Assembly (NCBI GenBank): GCA_044368415.1 | Contig: JBIPLJ010000043.1 | Coordinates: 1-36,570, forward strand | Length of the DNA: 36,570 nucleotides | Origin: UBA4615 sp044368415 | GTDB taxonomy: Bacteria > Pseudomonadota > Gammaproteobacteria > Burkholderiales > Burkholderiaceae_E | Direction of reading: 5' to 3' | Shown here: one piece after another, positions 14,786-23,030 of the stretch | Layout of the letters: each line of letters starts with the position of its first letter | Numbering within the stretch: position 1 is the stretch's first letter | Notes under the pieces: model-generated | Databases searched by the model: none | Seen by the model: only the letters and a program-made list of their open reading frames with translations | Told to the model about the DNA's origin: nothing | Program-made: the position numbers and the translations under genes

Positions 14786-15658
14786 TCAGGCGGCGAGCTG
14801 GCGCGCGGTGAGCGCGCGGTGACGCACGAGCACCCGCTCGGCCGGTCGGAACTGCTGGGCGAGTTGCTCGACCACGTACACCGATCGATGCTGGCCGCCG
14901 GTGCATCCGATCGCCACCGTCAGGTAGCTGCGGTTCTCCTGCACGTACGACGGCAGCCAGGTGGCGAGGAAGTGGCCGATGTGATCGATCATCCGGCGCA
15001 CAGACGGCACCTCGCGCAAGAACTGTGCGACGGGCTCGTCGAGCCCCGAGAGCGGCCGCAGCTGCTGTGTGTAGTACGGGTTGGGCAGGCAGCGCACGTC
15101 GAACACCAGGTCGGCGTCGAGCGGCACGCCGTACTTGAACGCGAACGACTCGAACAGCAGCACCATCGTGGCGCGCTCTAGCTCGACCACGTCGCGCACC
15201 CACTGGCGCAGCACGTTCGGATGCAGGTCGCTGGTGTCGATCGACACGCCCACGCCCTCGATCGCGCTCATCAGCTCGCGCTCTCGCTCGATCGATTCGA
15301 GCAGCGTCGGGGCCGGCTCGTCGGGGCGGACCTGCATCGTCATCGGATGGCGCCGCCGCGTCTCGGAGTAGCGCTGCACCAGCGAGTCGGTGCGCGCGTT
15401 CAGGAACAGCACCTTGACGTCGTGGCCAAGGCTCGCGAGCCCGCCGATGATCTGTCTGAGGTCACCGACCGACCCGCCGCCGCGCGCGTCGATCGACACC
15501 GCGACGCGCCCGTAGCCCTGGTCTTCGAGCGATACGATCACGTCGTGCAGGAACTTGGCTGGCAGGTTGTCGATGCAGAAAAACCCGTCGTCCTCGAGCA
15601 CGTTGATTGCGATCGACTTGCCCGAGCCCGAGATTCCCGTCACCAATACGACCCGCAT
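14786..15658 (-). CDS. rapZ: RNase adapter protein RapZ (YvcJ/YhbJ family nucleotide-binding protein)
   Basis: A 290-residue P-loop protein. Walker A GISGSGKS is at 8-15, FFCIDNLPAKF follows, then VSIDARG, and the C-terminal domain carries the conserved GCTGGQHRSVYVVEQL. In E. coli RapZ guides RNase E to the sRNA GlmZ to control glucosamine-6-phosphate synthase; whether that circuit exists here cannot be judged from this window. I start at the ATG (15658); a GTG precedes it directly. CGGAG seven bases upstream, inside the end of hprK, is the probable ribosome-binding site. The hprK-rapZ order matches the Burkholderiales PTS cluster. Confidence 0.95.
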   Translation of the reverse strand: MRVVLVTGISGSGKSIAINVLEDDGFFCIDNLPAKFLHDVIVSLEDQGYGRVAVSIDARGGGSVGDLRQIIGGLASLGHDVKVLFLNARTDSLVQRYSETRRRHPMTMQVRPDEPAPTLLESIERERELMSAIEGVGVSIDTSDLHPNVLRQWVRDVVELERATMVLLFESFAFKYGVPLDADLVFDVRCLPNPYYTQQLRPLSGLDEPVAQFLREVPSVRRMIDHIGHFLATWLPSYVQENRSYLTVAIGCTGGQHRSVYVVEQLAQQFRPAERVLVRHRALTARQLAA

Positions 15659-15662
15659 CACG

Positions 15663-16673
15663 TCACTCCGCCGAGGCCTCGATGGCCCGATGCTGTCGCG
15701 CGACGAACTCGCGCATCGTGTCGATCCCTCGAAGCCGCAGGATGGTGTTTCGCACGGCGGCCTCGGTCAGAACTGCGATGTTGCGGCCGGCCGCCACCGG
15801 GACGATGACCTTGCGCACCTGCATGCCGAGCACCTCCTGCGAGAGGTCCTCCAGCGGCAGGCGCTCGTACTCGTCCTCGTGGATGCTGCGCCGGACCAGA
15901 TGCACGATCAGCTTCAGGCGCATCTTGCGGCGCACCGCGGTCTCGCCGAAGACGGTCTTGATGTCGAGCAGCCCCAGGCCCCGGACTTCGAGCAGCCCCT
16001 GGAGCATCGGCGGGCAGCGGCCTTCGATGGTGCGCGGGCCGACGCGGTGCAACTCGACCACGTCATCGGCCACCAGACCGTGGCCGCGGCTGACCAGCTC
16101 CAGGCCGAGCTCGCTCTTGCCCAGGCCGGACTCGCCAGTGATCATCACCCCGAGGCCGAGCACGTCCATCAGCACGCCGTGCATGGCGCACGACACCGCG
16201 AGCGACTTGGCCAACAGGCTGCGCAGCAGCTCGATCGCGCGGGCGCTGGGCAGTGCGCACTCGAGCAGCGGCAGCCCATGCGCGTCGCAGGCGGCGACGA
16301 GGTCGGGCGGCGGCACGATGCCCTCGGACATCACCAGCGCGGGCGGCTCGCCGGCGACGATCTCGTCGACGATGTGCTGGCGCCGGGCGTCGCTCAGGCG
16401 GTAGAAATAGTCGACCTCGGCGATCCCGAGCACCTGGATGCGGTGCGGGTGGATCAGGTTCAGATAGCCGACTTGGTCTACGGTATCGGGCGCCGGCGTG
16501 GCCGCGGGGCGCCCGGCGCCATTGAAGCCGCCGACCCAGCGCAGCGACAGGCTCTCTGATGCGCGTTCGACGAGTTCGCGGACGGTCAGTGTGGGCAGCT
16601 CCCGGACGCCGTCGTCGGTCCGGACGATACGTTCGGTGTCAGAGCGGGCGGGACCGGGAGGCGCGGCGTACAT
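15663..16673 (-). CDS. hprK: HPr kinase/phosphorylase
   Basis: Phosphorylates and dephosphorylates HPr on a serine, linking carbon status to the phosphotransferase chain. The 336-residue protein has an N-terminal domain (GYLNLIHPHRIQVLG, then DARRQHIVDEIVAGEPPALVM) and a C-terminal kinase domain with Walker A GESGLGKS at 180-187, SRGHGLVADD, the signature GRCPPMLQGLLEVRGLGLLDI and AAVRNTILRLRG. About 20 residues longer at the N-terminus than many relatives, so the ATG at 16673 is slightly uncertain. It lies 48 bases after ptsN with no clear Shine-Dalgarno. The HPr and enzyme I genes are not in the window. Confidence 0.95.
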   Translation of the reverse strand: MYAAPPGPARSDTERIVRTDDGVRELPTLTVRELVERASESLSLRWVGGFNGAGRPAATPAPDTVDQVGYLNLIHPHRIQVLGIAEVDYFYRLSDARRQHIVDEIVAGEPPALVMSEGIVPPPDLVAACDAHGLPLLECALPSARAIELLRSLLAKSLAVSCAMHGVLMDVLGLGVMITGESGLGKSELGLELVSRGHGLVADDVVELHRVGPRTIEGRCPPMLQGLLEVRGLGLLDIKTVFGETAVRRKMRLKLIVHLVRRSIHEDEYERLPLEDLSQEVLGMQVRKVIVPVAAGRNIAVLTEAAVRNTILRLRGIDTMREFVARQHRAIEASAE

Positions 16674-16721
16674 CCCGGTGACTGTACACCGGTGCCCGGT
16701 GCGATGCAGCCTCGGGCGGAC

Positions 16722-17192
16722 TCAGGCGGCGGGGCGGTACGGCTCCCAGGTAGCGAGCACCCGGTGGATTGCCGCGGCGTCGTCGGAGTTCAGCAGCGTC
16801 TCCCGGATGCCGGTGTCCGACAGCAGTTCTGCGAGCTCGGACAGGATCTCGAGGTGTTCCTCGGTCGCGTGCTCGGGGACCAACAGGAAGACAAGCAGCC
16901 TGACGGGCTGGCCGTCAGGCGCATCGAAGGGGATCGGCTCGGCGACGCGCACGACGGCGGCGATCGCGTCGCGAAGGCCCTTGATGCGGCCATGGGGGAT
17001 CGCGACCGACTGACCGAGCCCGGTGGAGCCGAGCCGTTCACGGGCGAAGAGCGAGTCGAAGACCTTGCCGCGCTCGATGCCATGCTCGTTCTCGAACAGC
17101 AGCGCGGCCTGCTCGAATACACGCTTTTTGCTCGAGACCTGCAGGTCGAGCAGCACATTGCGGGCCGGCAGCAACTTGGCGATTCGATTCAT
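16722..17192 (-). CDS. ptsN: Nitrogen-PTS enzyme IIA (EIIA-Ntr)
   Basis: Regulatory phosphocarrier of the nitrogen PTS that affects potassium handling, sigma-54 functions and stress in proteobacteria. The 156-residue product starts MNRIAKLLPARNVLLDL, and the phosphorylated histidine is His67 in GQSVAIPHGRIKGL. The fructose/mannitol EIIA-type fold is indicated by PVRLLVFLLVPEHATEEHL. I chose the ATG at 17192; a TTG 12 codons upstream is less likely. It is separated from hpf by a hairpin and has its own candidate promoter with two upstream dyads, so it may be transcribed independently of rpoN. It is followed by hprK. Confidence 0.95.
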   Translation of the reverse strand: MNRIAKLLPARNVLLDLQVSSKKRVFEQAALLFENEHGIERGKVFDSLFARERLGSTGLGQSVAIPHGRIKGLRDAIAAVVRVAEPIPFDAPDGQPVRLLVFLLVPEHATEEHLEILSELAELLSDTGIRETLLNSDDAAAIHRVLATWEPYRPAA

Positions 17193-17268
17193 CTCGATAG
17201 CCGCGGACGGCCGGTTGTTGCGATGCAATAGCGCTGCAAGACCCGCGCCGGACCTACTGTCTCAGCCG

Positions 17269-17274
17269 ATTATA
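17269..17274 (-). promoter_or_regulatory. Consensus -10 box upstream of ptsN
   Basis: The minus strand reads TATAAT, a perfect sigma-70 -10 hexamer, 76 bases before the ptsN ATG. The -35 region is poor (TTCCGT at 16-base spacing) and is overlapped by the nearer of two TTCC-N7-GGAA dyads, which suggests activator or repressor control. Confidence 0.5.
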
Positions 17275-17280
17275 GCCACG

Positions 17281-17320
17281 ATTCCCGGCTACGGAATGCC
17301 AACTATTCCGCACTGCGGAA
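17281..17320. promoter_or_regulatory. Two TTCC-N7-GGAA dyads upstream of ptsN (candidate operators)
   Basis: Dyad 1, TTCC-cggctac-GGAA, is at 17282-17296, with an extra A/T pair outside at 17281/17297. Dyad 2, TTCCGCA-C-TGCGGAA, is at 17306-17320 and is a perfect 7-1-7 palindrome. Their centres are 24 bases apart. The nearer one covers the expected -35 region of the TATAAT promoter. The repeated geometry suggests a dimeric regulator binding twice. The protein is unknown. Confidence 0.5.
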
Positions 17321-17340
17321 AACCGATTTCGTGATTGCCC

Positions 17341-17372
17341 GGACAGCCCCGCGAAGCGATGCGGGGCTGTCC
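17341..17372 (-). terminator. Terminator-like hairpin after hpf
   Basis: A perfect 12-bp stem (GGACAGCCCCGC at 17341-17352 with its complement at 17361-17372) closes an 8-base loop, 19 bases past the hpf stop. No T-run follows on the minus strand. It probably ends or weakens the kdsD-to-hpf transcript and separates it from ptsN. Confidence 0.55.
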
Positions 17373-17391
17373 GACCCCTGTCCGTGACGGA

Positions 17392-17712
17392 TCAGGTCTC
17401 GACGTGGCGCTTGATCGCGTCGTGGGCGTGCGCGAAGCGCTTGTCCTTGTACTTGAGGACTTGGCGGTCGAGCTTGTCCACCAGCGAATCGATGGCGGCG
17501 TAGAGGTCGTCGTCGACCGACTCGGCGAAAATGTCCTTGCCCCGGACATGCAACGCGATCTCGGCCTTCTGTCTGAGCTTGTCCACCGACAGGAACACGT
17601 TCACGTCGATCACCTGGTCGAAATGACGCCGGATCCTGTCGACCTTCAGCGTGACGTATTCGCGCAACGCAGGGGTGACTTCGAGATGGTGCCCGCTGAT
17701 GGAGAGATTCAT
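17392..17712 (-). CDS. hpf: Ribosome hibernation promoting factor, short form
   Basis: Binds the 30S decoding region and promotes formation of inactive 100S ribosomes in stationary phase. The 106-residue length matches short HPF/YhbH. It starts MNLSISGHHLEVTPALREYV and has the conserved DRIRRHFDQVIDVNVFLSVDK and DDLYAAIDSLVDKLDRQVLKYK elements. The ATG has CAGGAG six bases upstream. It lies 79 bases after rpoN, the standard rpoN-hpf-ptsN arrangement, and is followed by a strong hairpin. Confidence 0.95.
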   Translation of the reverse strand: MNLSISGHHLEVTPALREYVTLKVDRIRRHFDQVIDVNVFLSVDKLRQKAEIALHVRGKDIFAESVDDDLYAAIDSLVDKLDRQVLKYKDKRFAHAHDAIKRHVET

Positions 17713-17791
17713 GAATGCTCCTGAAAGGCTCACGAGGTTGCGTTGGCGGCGCAGCGGGCACGCCGTCGTCGAGCGATCTCTCCGGAGGCGG

Positions 17792-19294
17792 CTACAGCGT
17801 CTTTCGCTGTGCGACCGGCGGGATCTGCAACGCCTCGCGGTACTTCGCGACCGTGCGGCGTGCGACGACGATGCCCTGCTCGCCGAGGACTTCGGCGATT
17901 CGGCTGTCGGATAGGGGGGTCTTGGGATCCTCCGCGGCAACGAGTTGCTTGATCAGGGCCCTGATCGCGGTGCTGGATGCGGCACCACCGGTGTCGGTCG
18001 CCACGTGGCTCCCGAAGAAGTACTTCATCTCGAAGGTGCCGAACGGCGTGTACATGTACTTCTGTGTTGTCACGCGAGATACCGTCGATTCGTGCAAGCC
18101 CAGTGCGTCGGCGATCTCGCGCAGCACCAGCGGTCTCATCGCGACCGCGCCGTGCGTGAAGAAGGCACGCTGCCGGTCGACGATCGCCTGCGCGACGCGC
18201 TGGATGGTGTCGAATCGCTGCTGGACATTCTTCACCAGCCAGCGCGCTTCCTGCAACTGCGATGAGAGGCTGCCGCCGCGACTTCTTTTGAGGATCTGCG
18301 CGTAGACGTCGTTGATGCGCAGTTTGGGCATCACATCCGGGTTGAGGACCGCCGACCAGCCGCCCTTGCCGCGCCGCACCATCACGTCGGGCACGACGTA
18401 GGCGGGCGGTTCGCCGGAGAAGCCGCTCGCTGGGCGGGGATTGAGGCTTTGGATCAGCGTCTGTGCCGCGCGGAGCTCGTCGTCGTCGCAGCGCAGCACC
18501 CGCTTGAGGCGCGCGAAATCTCGCGCTCCGAGCAGTTCGAGATGCTGGTGCGCGATCGCGCCGGCGAGCTTGAGCGTGGATTCCGCCGGTCGGCCGACGG
18601 GCGGGAGGTTGGAGAGCTGCAGCAGCAGGCATTCCGGAATGGATCGGGCGCCGACGCCGGGCGGATCGAAGCTCTGCAGCATGCGCAGCGCGCCGGACAG
18701 CTCCTCGGGCTCGATCTCGAGCTCGTCCGGGAGCGCTTCCATCAGCTCGTCGAGGCTCGCGCGCAGATAGCCGTCAGCGTCGAGCTCGTCGATCAGCAGC
18801 GTGACCAGGGTCTTGTCGCGGCGCGAGCCGCCGGTGCCGGCGAGCTGGCGCAGCAGGTGCTCGCGCAGCGTGTCGCCGATGGTGGCGACCTGAGGGAAAT
18901 CGCGCTCGTCGTCGTCCTGCTCTCCGCGGCTGCCGCGCCCGTCCCCGCCCCACTCGAGCCCGTGGTCGGCATAGCCGTCGTCGGCGGGCCCCGACTCGCC
19001 CCGGTCGGCGCCGTCGTCGGGCACCTCGGCGCGCTCGGCGGCGGTTGCGGGCGGCGGCGCATCGCCGTCGTGGTCGATGCCGGGACCGCTGTGGTCGACC
19101 GAGCCGTTGGGCGAGATCCGGGCGCAGTCGGCGAGCGGGTCGTCGAGCCGCTCGAGCAGCGGGTTCTCGGCCAGGATCTGCTCGAGCTCCTGATTCAGCT
19201 CGAGCGTCGACAGCTGCAACAGCCGAATGGACTGCTGCAGCTGGGGCGTGAGCGCGAGCTGCTGGGAGAACCTGAGCTGTAGGGACGGTTTCAT
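17792..19294 (-). CDS. rpoN: RNA polymerase sigma-54 factor
   Basis: Directs RNA polymerase to -24/-12 promoters that need an enhancer-binding ATPase. The 500-residue protein has the Gln/Leu-rich region I (LQLRFSQQLALTPQLQQSIR from residue 5), a long acidic region II (about 50-130), the core-binding region, the helix-turn-helix LHESTVSRVTTQKY and the RpoN box ARRTVAKYREAL at 478-489. It starts 31 bases after lptB, with hpf downstream; lptB-rpoN-hpf-ptsN is the conserved proteobacterial order. All regions are present, so it should be active. Confidence 0.97.
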   Translation of the reverse strand: MKPSLQLRFSQQLALTPQLQQSIRLLQLSTLELNQELEQILAENPLLERLDDPLADCARISPNGSVDHSGPGIDHDGDAPPPATAAERAEVPDDGADRGESGPADDGYADHGLEWGGDGRGSRGEQDDDERDFPQVATIGDTLREHLLRQLAGTGGSRRDKTLVTLLIDELDADGYLRASLDELMEALPDELEIEPEELSGALRMLQSFDPPGVGARSIPECLLLQLSNLPPVGRPAESTLKLAGAIAHQHLELLGARDFARLKRVLRCDDDELRAAQTLIQSLNPRPASGFSGEPPAYVVPDVMVRRGKGGWSAVLNPDVMPKLRINDVYAQILKRSRGGSLSSQLQEARWLVKNVQQRFDTIQRVAQAIVDRQRAFFTHGAVAMRPLVLREIADALGLHESTVSRVTTQKYMYTPFGTFEMKYFFGSHVATDTGGAASSTAIRALIKQLVAAEDPKTPLSDSRIAEVLGEQGIVVARRTVAKYREALQIPPVAQRKTL

Positions 19295-19325
19295 CGACGA
19301 GGGCCTGGGCAGCCCGGCGATCCCG

Positions 19326-20123
19326 TCACATGCGGAACTCTTCGCCGAGGTAGGCCTTGCGAACGCGATCGTCTTGGATCACTTCGTCGGGCCGCCCGAA
19401 AGCAAGAACGATACCATCATTGATGATGTAGGCGCGGTCACAGATCCCGAGGGTTTCACGTACGTTGTGGTCGGTGATCAGCACGCCGATCGAGCGCTCC
19501 TTGAGGAAGCGGACGATCCGCTGGATCTCGATCACCGCGATCGGGTCGACGCCGGCGAAGGGCTCGTCGAGCAGGATGAACCGGGGCGAGGTCGCGAGCG
19601 CCCGGGCGATCTCGACGCGGCGCCGCTCGCCGCCCGACAGCGACTGCGCCGGGTTCGAGCGCAGGTGGGAAATCTGCAGCTCGTCGAGCAGCGCGTCGAG
19701 TCGGCGCTGTAGCTCCGGTTTCGCGAGCGGGCGGCCGTCGGTGTCGACCTGCAGCTCGAGCACCGCGAGCACGTTCTCCTCGACGCTCAGCTTGCGGAAG
19801 ACCGACGCTTCCTGGGGCAGGTAGGACAGTCCGAGGCGGGCCCGCTTGTGGATCGGCAGTCGGCTGATCGAGCGGCCGTCGAGCTCGATGGTGCCGCCGT
19901 CGGTGGGGACGAGCCCGGCGATCATGTAGAAGCAGGTGGTCTTGCCGGCGCCATTGCGCCCGAGCAGGCCAACGACCTCGCCGCTGCTCACGTCGACCGA
20001 CACGTCCTTGACGACGGTCCGGCTGCCGTAGACCTTCATCAGGTTGCGGGCGAGCAGCCGGCTCGTAAGGTGCGATGCGGGGGGCGATGCGGCTGCCGCC
20101 CCGGGCCACTCGTCGGCGCCCAT
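19326..20123 (-). CDS. lptB: LPS export ABC transporter ATP-binding protein
   Basis: Cytoplasmic ATPase of the LptB2FGC complex that extracts lipopolysaccharide from the inner membrane. The 265-residue product has Walker A GRNGAGKT at 55-62, Q-loop LPQEASVF, the ABC signature LSGGERRR, Walker B FILLDEPFAGVDP and the LITDHNVRETL switch. The C-terminus KAYLGEEFRM is characteristic of LptB. The first 20 residues are a non-conserved Ala/Pro-rich extension from the ATG at 20123, which shares ATGA with the lptA stop. The lptF and lptG permeases are not in this window. Confidence 0.96.
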   Translation of the reverse strand: MGADEWPGAAAASPPASHLTSRLLARNLMKVYGSRTVVKDVSVDVSSGEVVGLLGRNGAGKTTCFYMIAGLVPTDGGTIELDGRSISRLPIHKRARLGLSYLPQEASVFRKLSVEENVLAVLELQVDTDGRPLAKPELQRRLDALLDELQISHLRSNPAQSLSGGERRRVEIARALATSPRFILLDEPFAGVDPIAVIEIQRIVRFLKERSIGVLITDHNVRETLGICDRAYIINDGIVLAFGRPDEVIQDDRVRKAYLGEEFRM

Positions 20124-20776
20124 CAGCGCGGCTCTGCCGGTCGCGGCGCGACGGACGGTCCGGCACCAGGGCGCCCCGCCCCGCCCGGGGACGGGCCGGG
20201 TGCCTGCCCGGGCGCGGCGGCGGGACCCTCACCGAGCCTGGGTTGGATCACCACGCGCACGCGTCCGCTGGCCACCGCCGGGCCTGCGGCCGTGCCGCCC
20301 TCGACCTCGTATTGCTCGGTCCGGCTGTCGTACACGATGACGGCGCCCTCGATCTCGTCGACGACCCGAGTGCCCTCGAGACGGCGGACTTTCGCCCGGC
20401 CGGTGAAGCGCAGCCGCTCGGTCTTGCCGTCGTAGTGGACCTCCTCACCGTAGCCCTCGACCCACTCGTCGATGCCGTCGCGCTTCTGGCGGAAGCTCGC
20501 GAGGCGGCCGCTGGCCGTGCCGTACTGATAGCCCTCCGCATCCTGCTGCAAGACGAGCCTGTCGCCCCGCATGATGATCGTGCCGCGAGTCAGCACCACC
20601 GAGCCGGTGAACATGTTGACCTGCTTGAGGTCGTCGTACTTCATCCGGTCGGACTCGACGTTGGTCGGCTTATAGCGGTCGGCCCGCTCGGCGAGCGCGT
20701 GGGGCGCGCCCATGATCGCGAAGATCGCGGCACAAGCCGCGACGAGGCATGACAGCGGACCGGATTGTCGGGTCAT
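20123..20776 (-). CDS. lptA: LPS transport periplasmic protein LptA
   Basis: Forms the periplasmic bridge carrying LPS from LptC to LptD. The 217-residue protein has a signal peptide ending near ALA-E (about residue 29) and an OstA/jellyroll domain: KPTNVESDRMKYDD, NMFTGSVVLTRGTIIMRGDRL, DEWVEGYGEEVHYDGKTERLRFTGRA. After about residue 180 a 35-residue Pro/Gly/Ala-rich tail is appended and looks disordered. It is 31 bases after lptC and overlaps lptB by ATGA. No Shine-Dalgarno is obvious. Confidence 0.94.
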   Translation of the reverse strand: MTRQSGPLSCLVAACAAIFAIMGAPHALAERADRYKPTNVESDRMKYDDLKQVNMFTGSVVLTRGTIIMRGDRLVLQQDAEGYQYGTASGRLASFRQKRDGIDEWVEGYGEEVHYDGKTERLRFTGRAKVRRLEGTRVVDEIEGAVIVYDSRTEQYEVEGGTAAGPAVASGRVRVVIQPRLGEGPAAAPGQAPGPSPGGAGRPGAGPSVAPRPAEPR

Positions 20777-20807
20777 CGGGGGAATCGGGAACTCCGTCTG
20801 CGACGGC

Positions 20808-21452
20808 TCAGCGGGCGCCGACGGCGGGCGCAGGCTCCGGCCCGGCCGGCGCGCCGGCCGGCGGGGCGGATGGGGGCACGACCACGCGAACCTGCGAGTC
20901 TACCCGCAATTGCCGGGTGCGATTGTTCAACTCCATGCCGACGCCGTTCAACTGCTGGCCGCCCTGGATGATCGCGACTGGCCAGTCGGTGCGCACGATG
21001 TCTTCGTCCGGGCGCACCACCGCGTACTCGGTCTCGACCTTCATCGGCGCCGCCCGGTCGGTCGCCGCGCGGGTGAGCACCACCCTGCCCGACAGTCGCG
21101 CCTCCTCGCCGCCCTGGATCAGTCGGCCGCGGTTGGCGGTGATGGTGATGCGGGGGCGCGCCGGATCGAGGCTGACCATCACGGGGTCCTCGAAGTCGGC
21201 GACGTCGTCCTCGGGAAAGTGCTGGAGCTGGCTCGCCTCGAGGCGGTAGGACGGCTCGCCCTGCTCGTTCATCGTCAGCAGGGCCATCCGCTCGACGAAG
21301 TAGTCGGGGAGGTCGGGTGGGGCCGGCCGGGCGGCCCTCGAGCCGCCGCCGGCGTTCGAGACCTGCGCCAAGTAGAAGGTGAAGAGCCCCAGGGCGCCCA
21401 GCAGCACCACCGAGACCACGGCGGCAATCCGATCCAAGGAGCGGGCCTTCAT
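20808..21452 (-). CDS. lptC: LPS export system protein LptC
   Basis: Inner-membrane protein linking LptB2FG to LptA. The 214-residue product has one N-terminal membrane anchor (about 8-30, IAAVVSVVLLGALGLFTFYL), then a periplasmic jellyroll: PDYFVERMALLTMNEQGEPSYRLEA, QLQHFPEDDVADFEDPVM and NRGRLIQGGEEARLSGRVVLTR. The ATG at 21452 gives MKARSLDRIAA. It ends in a Pro/Ala-rich tail of about 25 residues, like LptA. It sits between kdsC (37-base gap) and lptA. Confidence 0.94.
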   Translation of the reverse strand: MKARSLDRIAAVVSVVLLGALGLFTFYLAQVSNAGGGSRAARPAPPDLPDYFVERMALLTMNEQGEPSYRLEASQLQHFPEDDVADFEDPVMVSLDPARPRITITANRGRLIQGGEEARLSGRVVLTRAATDRAAPMKVETEYAVVRPDEDIVRTDWPVAIIQGGQQLNGVGMELNNRTRQLRVDSQVRVVVPPSAPPAGAPAGPEPAPAVGAR

Positions 21453-21489
21453 CGTCCGCGTGCGGTCGGCGTCGGGTGGGCGAGGCGGC

Positions 21490-22029
21490 TCAGGCGATGC
21501 GGCCGTCGAAGCGGCCGAGCGTCGCATCGAAGCGGCCCTGCACGCGCAGCAGGTACTCGGCGAGCTCGCGGACGGCGCCGCCGCCGGCCGGGGCGGTCGC
21601 GGTCCAGTGGGCGACACGCAGCACCTCGGGGGCGGCGTCGGGCACGGCGGCGGCGAAGCCGACCGCATGCATCGCAGGCAGGTCGGGCCAGTCGTCGCCC
21701 ATGAAGCCGGCCTGCACGGGCTCGAGGCCCGACTCGGCACACAGCTCGCGCATCGCCGCCGCCTTGTCGCCGATGCCCTGGAGCACGGTGTCGATGCGCA
21801 ACTCGCGCGCCCGCTGTTCGACGATCGCGGAGCTGCGGCCGGTGACCAGCGCCACCCGGATGCCAGCCTCGCGCAGCAGCACCAGGCCCAGGCCGTCGCG
21901 TACCGAGAAGCGCTTGAACGCCTCGCCCGAGGCGCCGATGTTCAGGCCGCCGTCGGTCAGCGTGCCGTCGACGTCGAAGGCCATCAGCCGCACGGCGGCG
22001 GCGCGCTCGCGGCCGTCGGTCGCGCTCAT
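21490..22029 (-). CDS. kdsC: 3-deoxy-D-manno-octulosonate 8-phosphate phosphatase
   Basis: Dephosphorylates Kdo 8-phosphate to Kdo for the LPS inner core. The 179-residue length and motifs match KdsC of the HAD superfamily, C0 subclass without a cap: FDVDGTLTDGG (nucleophile Asp19, acid Asp21), ALVTGRSSAIVEQRARELRI, and GFMGDDWPDLPAM with metal-binding aspartates. The ATG overlaps the kdsD stop (ATGA), so the isomerase and the phosphatase of the same pathway are translationally coupled. Confidence 0.96.
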   Translation of the reverse strand: MSATDGRERAAAVRLMAFDVDGTLTDGGLNIGASGEAFKRFSVRDGLGLVLLREAGIRVALVTGRSSAIVEQRARELRIDTVLQGIGDKAAAMRELCAESGLEPVQAGFMGDDWPDLPAMHAVGFAAAVPDAAPEVLRVAHWTATAPAGGGAVRELAEYLLRVQGRFDATLGRFDGRIA

Positions 22030-23024
22030 ACGACCCGCGCCGTCAGCAGGTCGTTGATGCTCAGCGCGCCGAGCATTCGGCGCCCGGGATCGAGCACCAG
22101 GAGCTGCCCGATGCGGCGCTCCTCCATACGGCGCACCGCCTCGACCGCGAGTGCCTCGGCGTTGATCGACGCAGGGGTGCGCGTCATCACGTCGTCGACC
22201 CGCAGCCCGCCGATGTCGGTGGTGCGCTCGAGCAGCCGGCGCAGGTCGCCGTCGGTGAAGATGCCGGCGACCCGACCCTCGGGGTCGACGACCGCGGTCA
22301 TGCCCATGCGCTTGCGGGTCACCTCGAGGATCGCGGCCGGCAGCGGCGCGCCCAGGGGCACCGACGGCAGGGCGTCGCCGCTGCGCATGACGTCCGAGAC
22401 GCGGGTCAGCAGCTTGCGACCGAGCGAGCCGCCCGGGTGCGAGCGCGCGAAGTCGTTGGCATCGAAGCCGCGCGCATCGAGCAGGGCGACGGCGAGCGCG
22501 TCGCCCAGCGCGAGGGCCGCCGTGGTGCTGGCCGTGGGCGCGAGGTTCAGCGGGCAGGCCTCCTTTTCGACGCGGGCATCGAGGTGCGCGTCGGCCTCGC
22601 GCGCAAGCGGCGAGTCGGGGTCGCCGGTCATGGCGACCAGCTTGGCGCCTTGTCGCTTGACCGGCACCATGATCGCGAGCAGTTCCTCGGTGCGACCGGA
22701 GTTGGACAGCGCGACGAACACGTCGTCGCGGGTGACCATGCCCAGGTCGCCGTGGCTGGCCTCGGCCGGATGCACGAAGAAGGCCGGTGTGCCGGTGGAG
22801 GCGAGGGTGGCGGCGAGCTTGCGCGCGACATGCCCAGACTTGCCGATGCCGCTGACGACGACGCGCCCGCGGCAGCCGAGAATGAGCCTGCAGGCCTCGA
22901 CGAACCCGGGCCCGATGCGGGCCCCGAGCGCCCCGACCGCCTCGGCCTCGATCCGCAGCACCTCTCTCGCCTGCGCGACGAGGCGGTCCGCGTCGGTCGG
23001 CGTGGCTACAATTGGGTCGGTCAT
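22026..23024 (-). CDS. kdsD: D-arabinose 5-phosphate isomerase
   Basis: Interconverts ribulose 5-phosphate and arabinose 5-phosphate, the first committed step to Kdo. The 332 residues comprise a SIS domain (VVVSGIGKSGHVARKLAATL at 55-74; HPAEASHGDLGMV; SNSGRTEELL; KEACPLNLAPTAST) and two CBS domains (about 205-332), one containing GIFTDGDLRRLLE. It heads the leftward kdsD-kdsC-lptC-lptA-lptB-rpoN-hpf group and diverges from the KefB-type gene. The ATG at 23024 has no Shine-Dalgarno and lies six bases after a TATACT box, suggesting a leaderless transcript. Confidence 0.96.
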   Translation of the reverse strand: MTDPIVATPTDADRLVAQAREVLRIEAEAVGALGARIGPGFVEACRLILGCRGRVVVSGIGKSGHVARKLAATLASTGTPAFFVHPAEASHGDLGMVTRDDVFVALSNSGRTEELLAIMVPVKRQGAKLVAMTGDPDSPLAREADAHLDARVEKEACPLNLAPTASTTAALALGDALAVALLDARGFDANDFARSHPGGSLGRKLLTRVSDVMRSGDALPSVPLGAPLPAAILEVTRKRMGMTAVVDPEGRVAGIFTDGDLRRLLERTTDIGGLRVDDVMTRTPASINAEALAVEAVRRMEERRIGQLLVLDPGRRMLGALSINDLLTARVV

Positions 23025-23030
23025 CGGTCG

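Noticed and set aside
16671..16690. Leaderless start for hprK (TACAGT seven bases before the ATG)
   Set aside because: The hexamer matches only four of six consensus positions, there is no -35, and the gene is only 48 bases after ptsN, so co-transcription is simpler.
17281..17305. Sigma-54 promoter upstream of ptsN (TTGGCA ... GC on the minus strand)
   Set aside because: The distance between the GG and GC elements is one base shorter than the strict -24/-12 spacing, and the TTGC part is missing.
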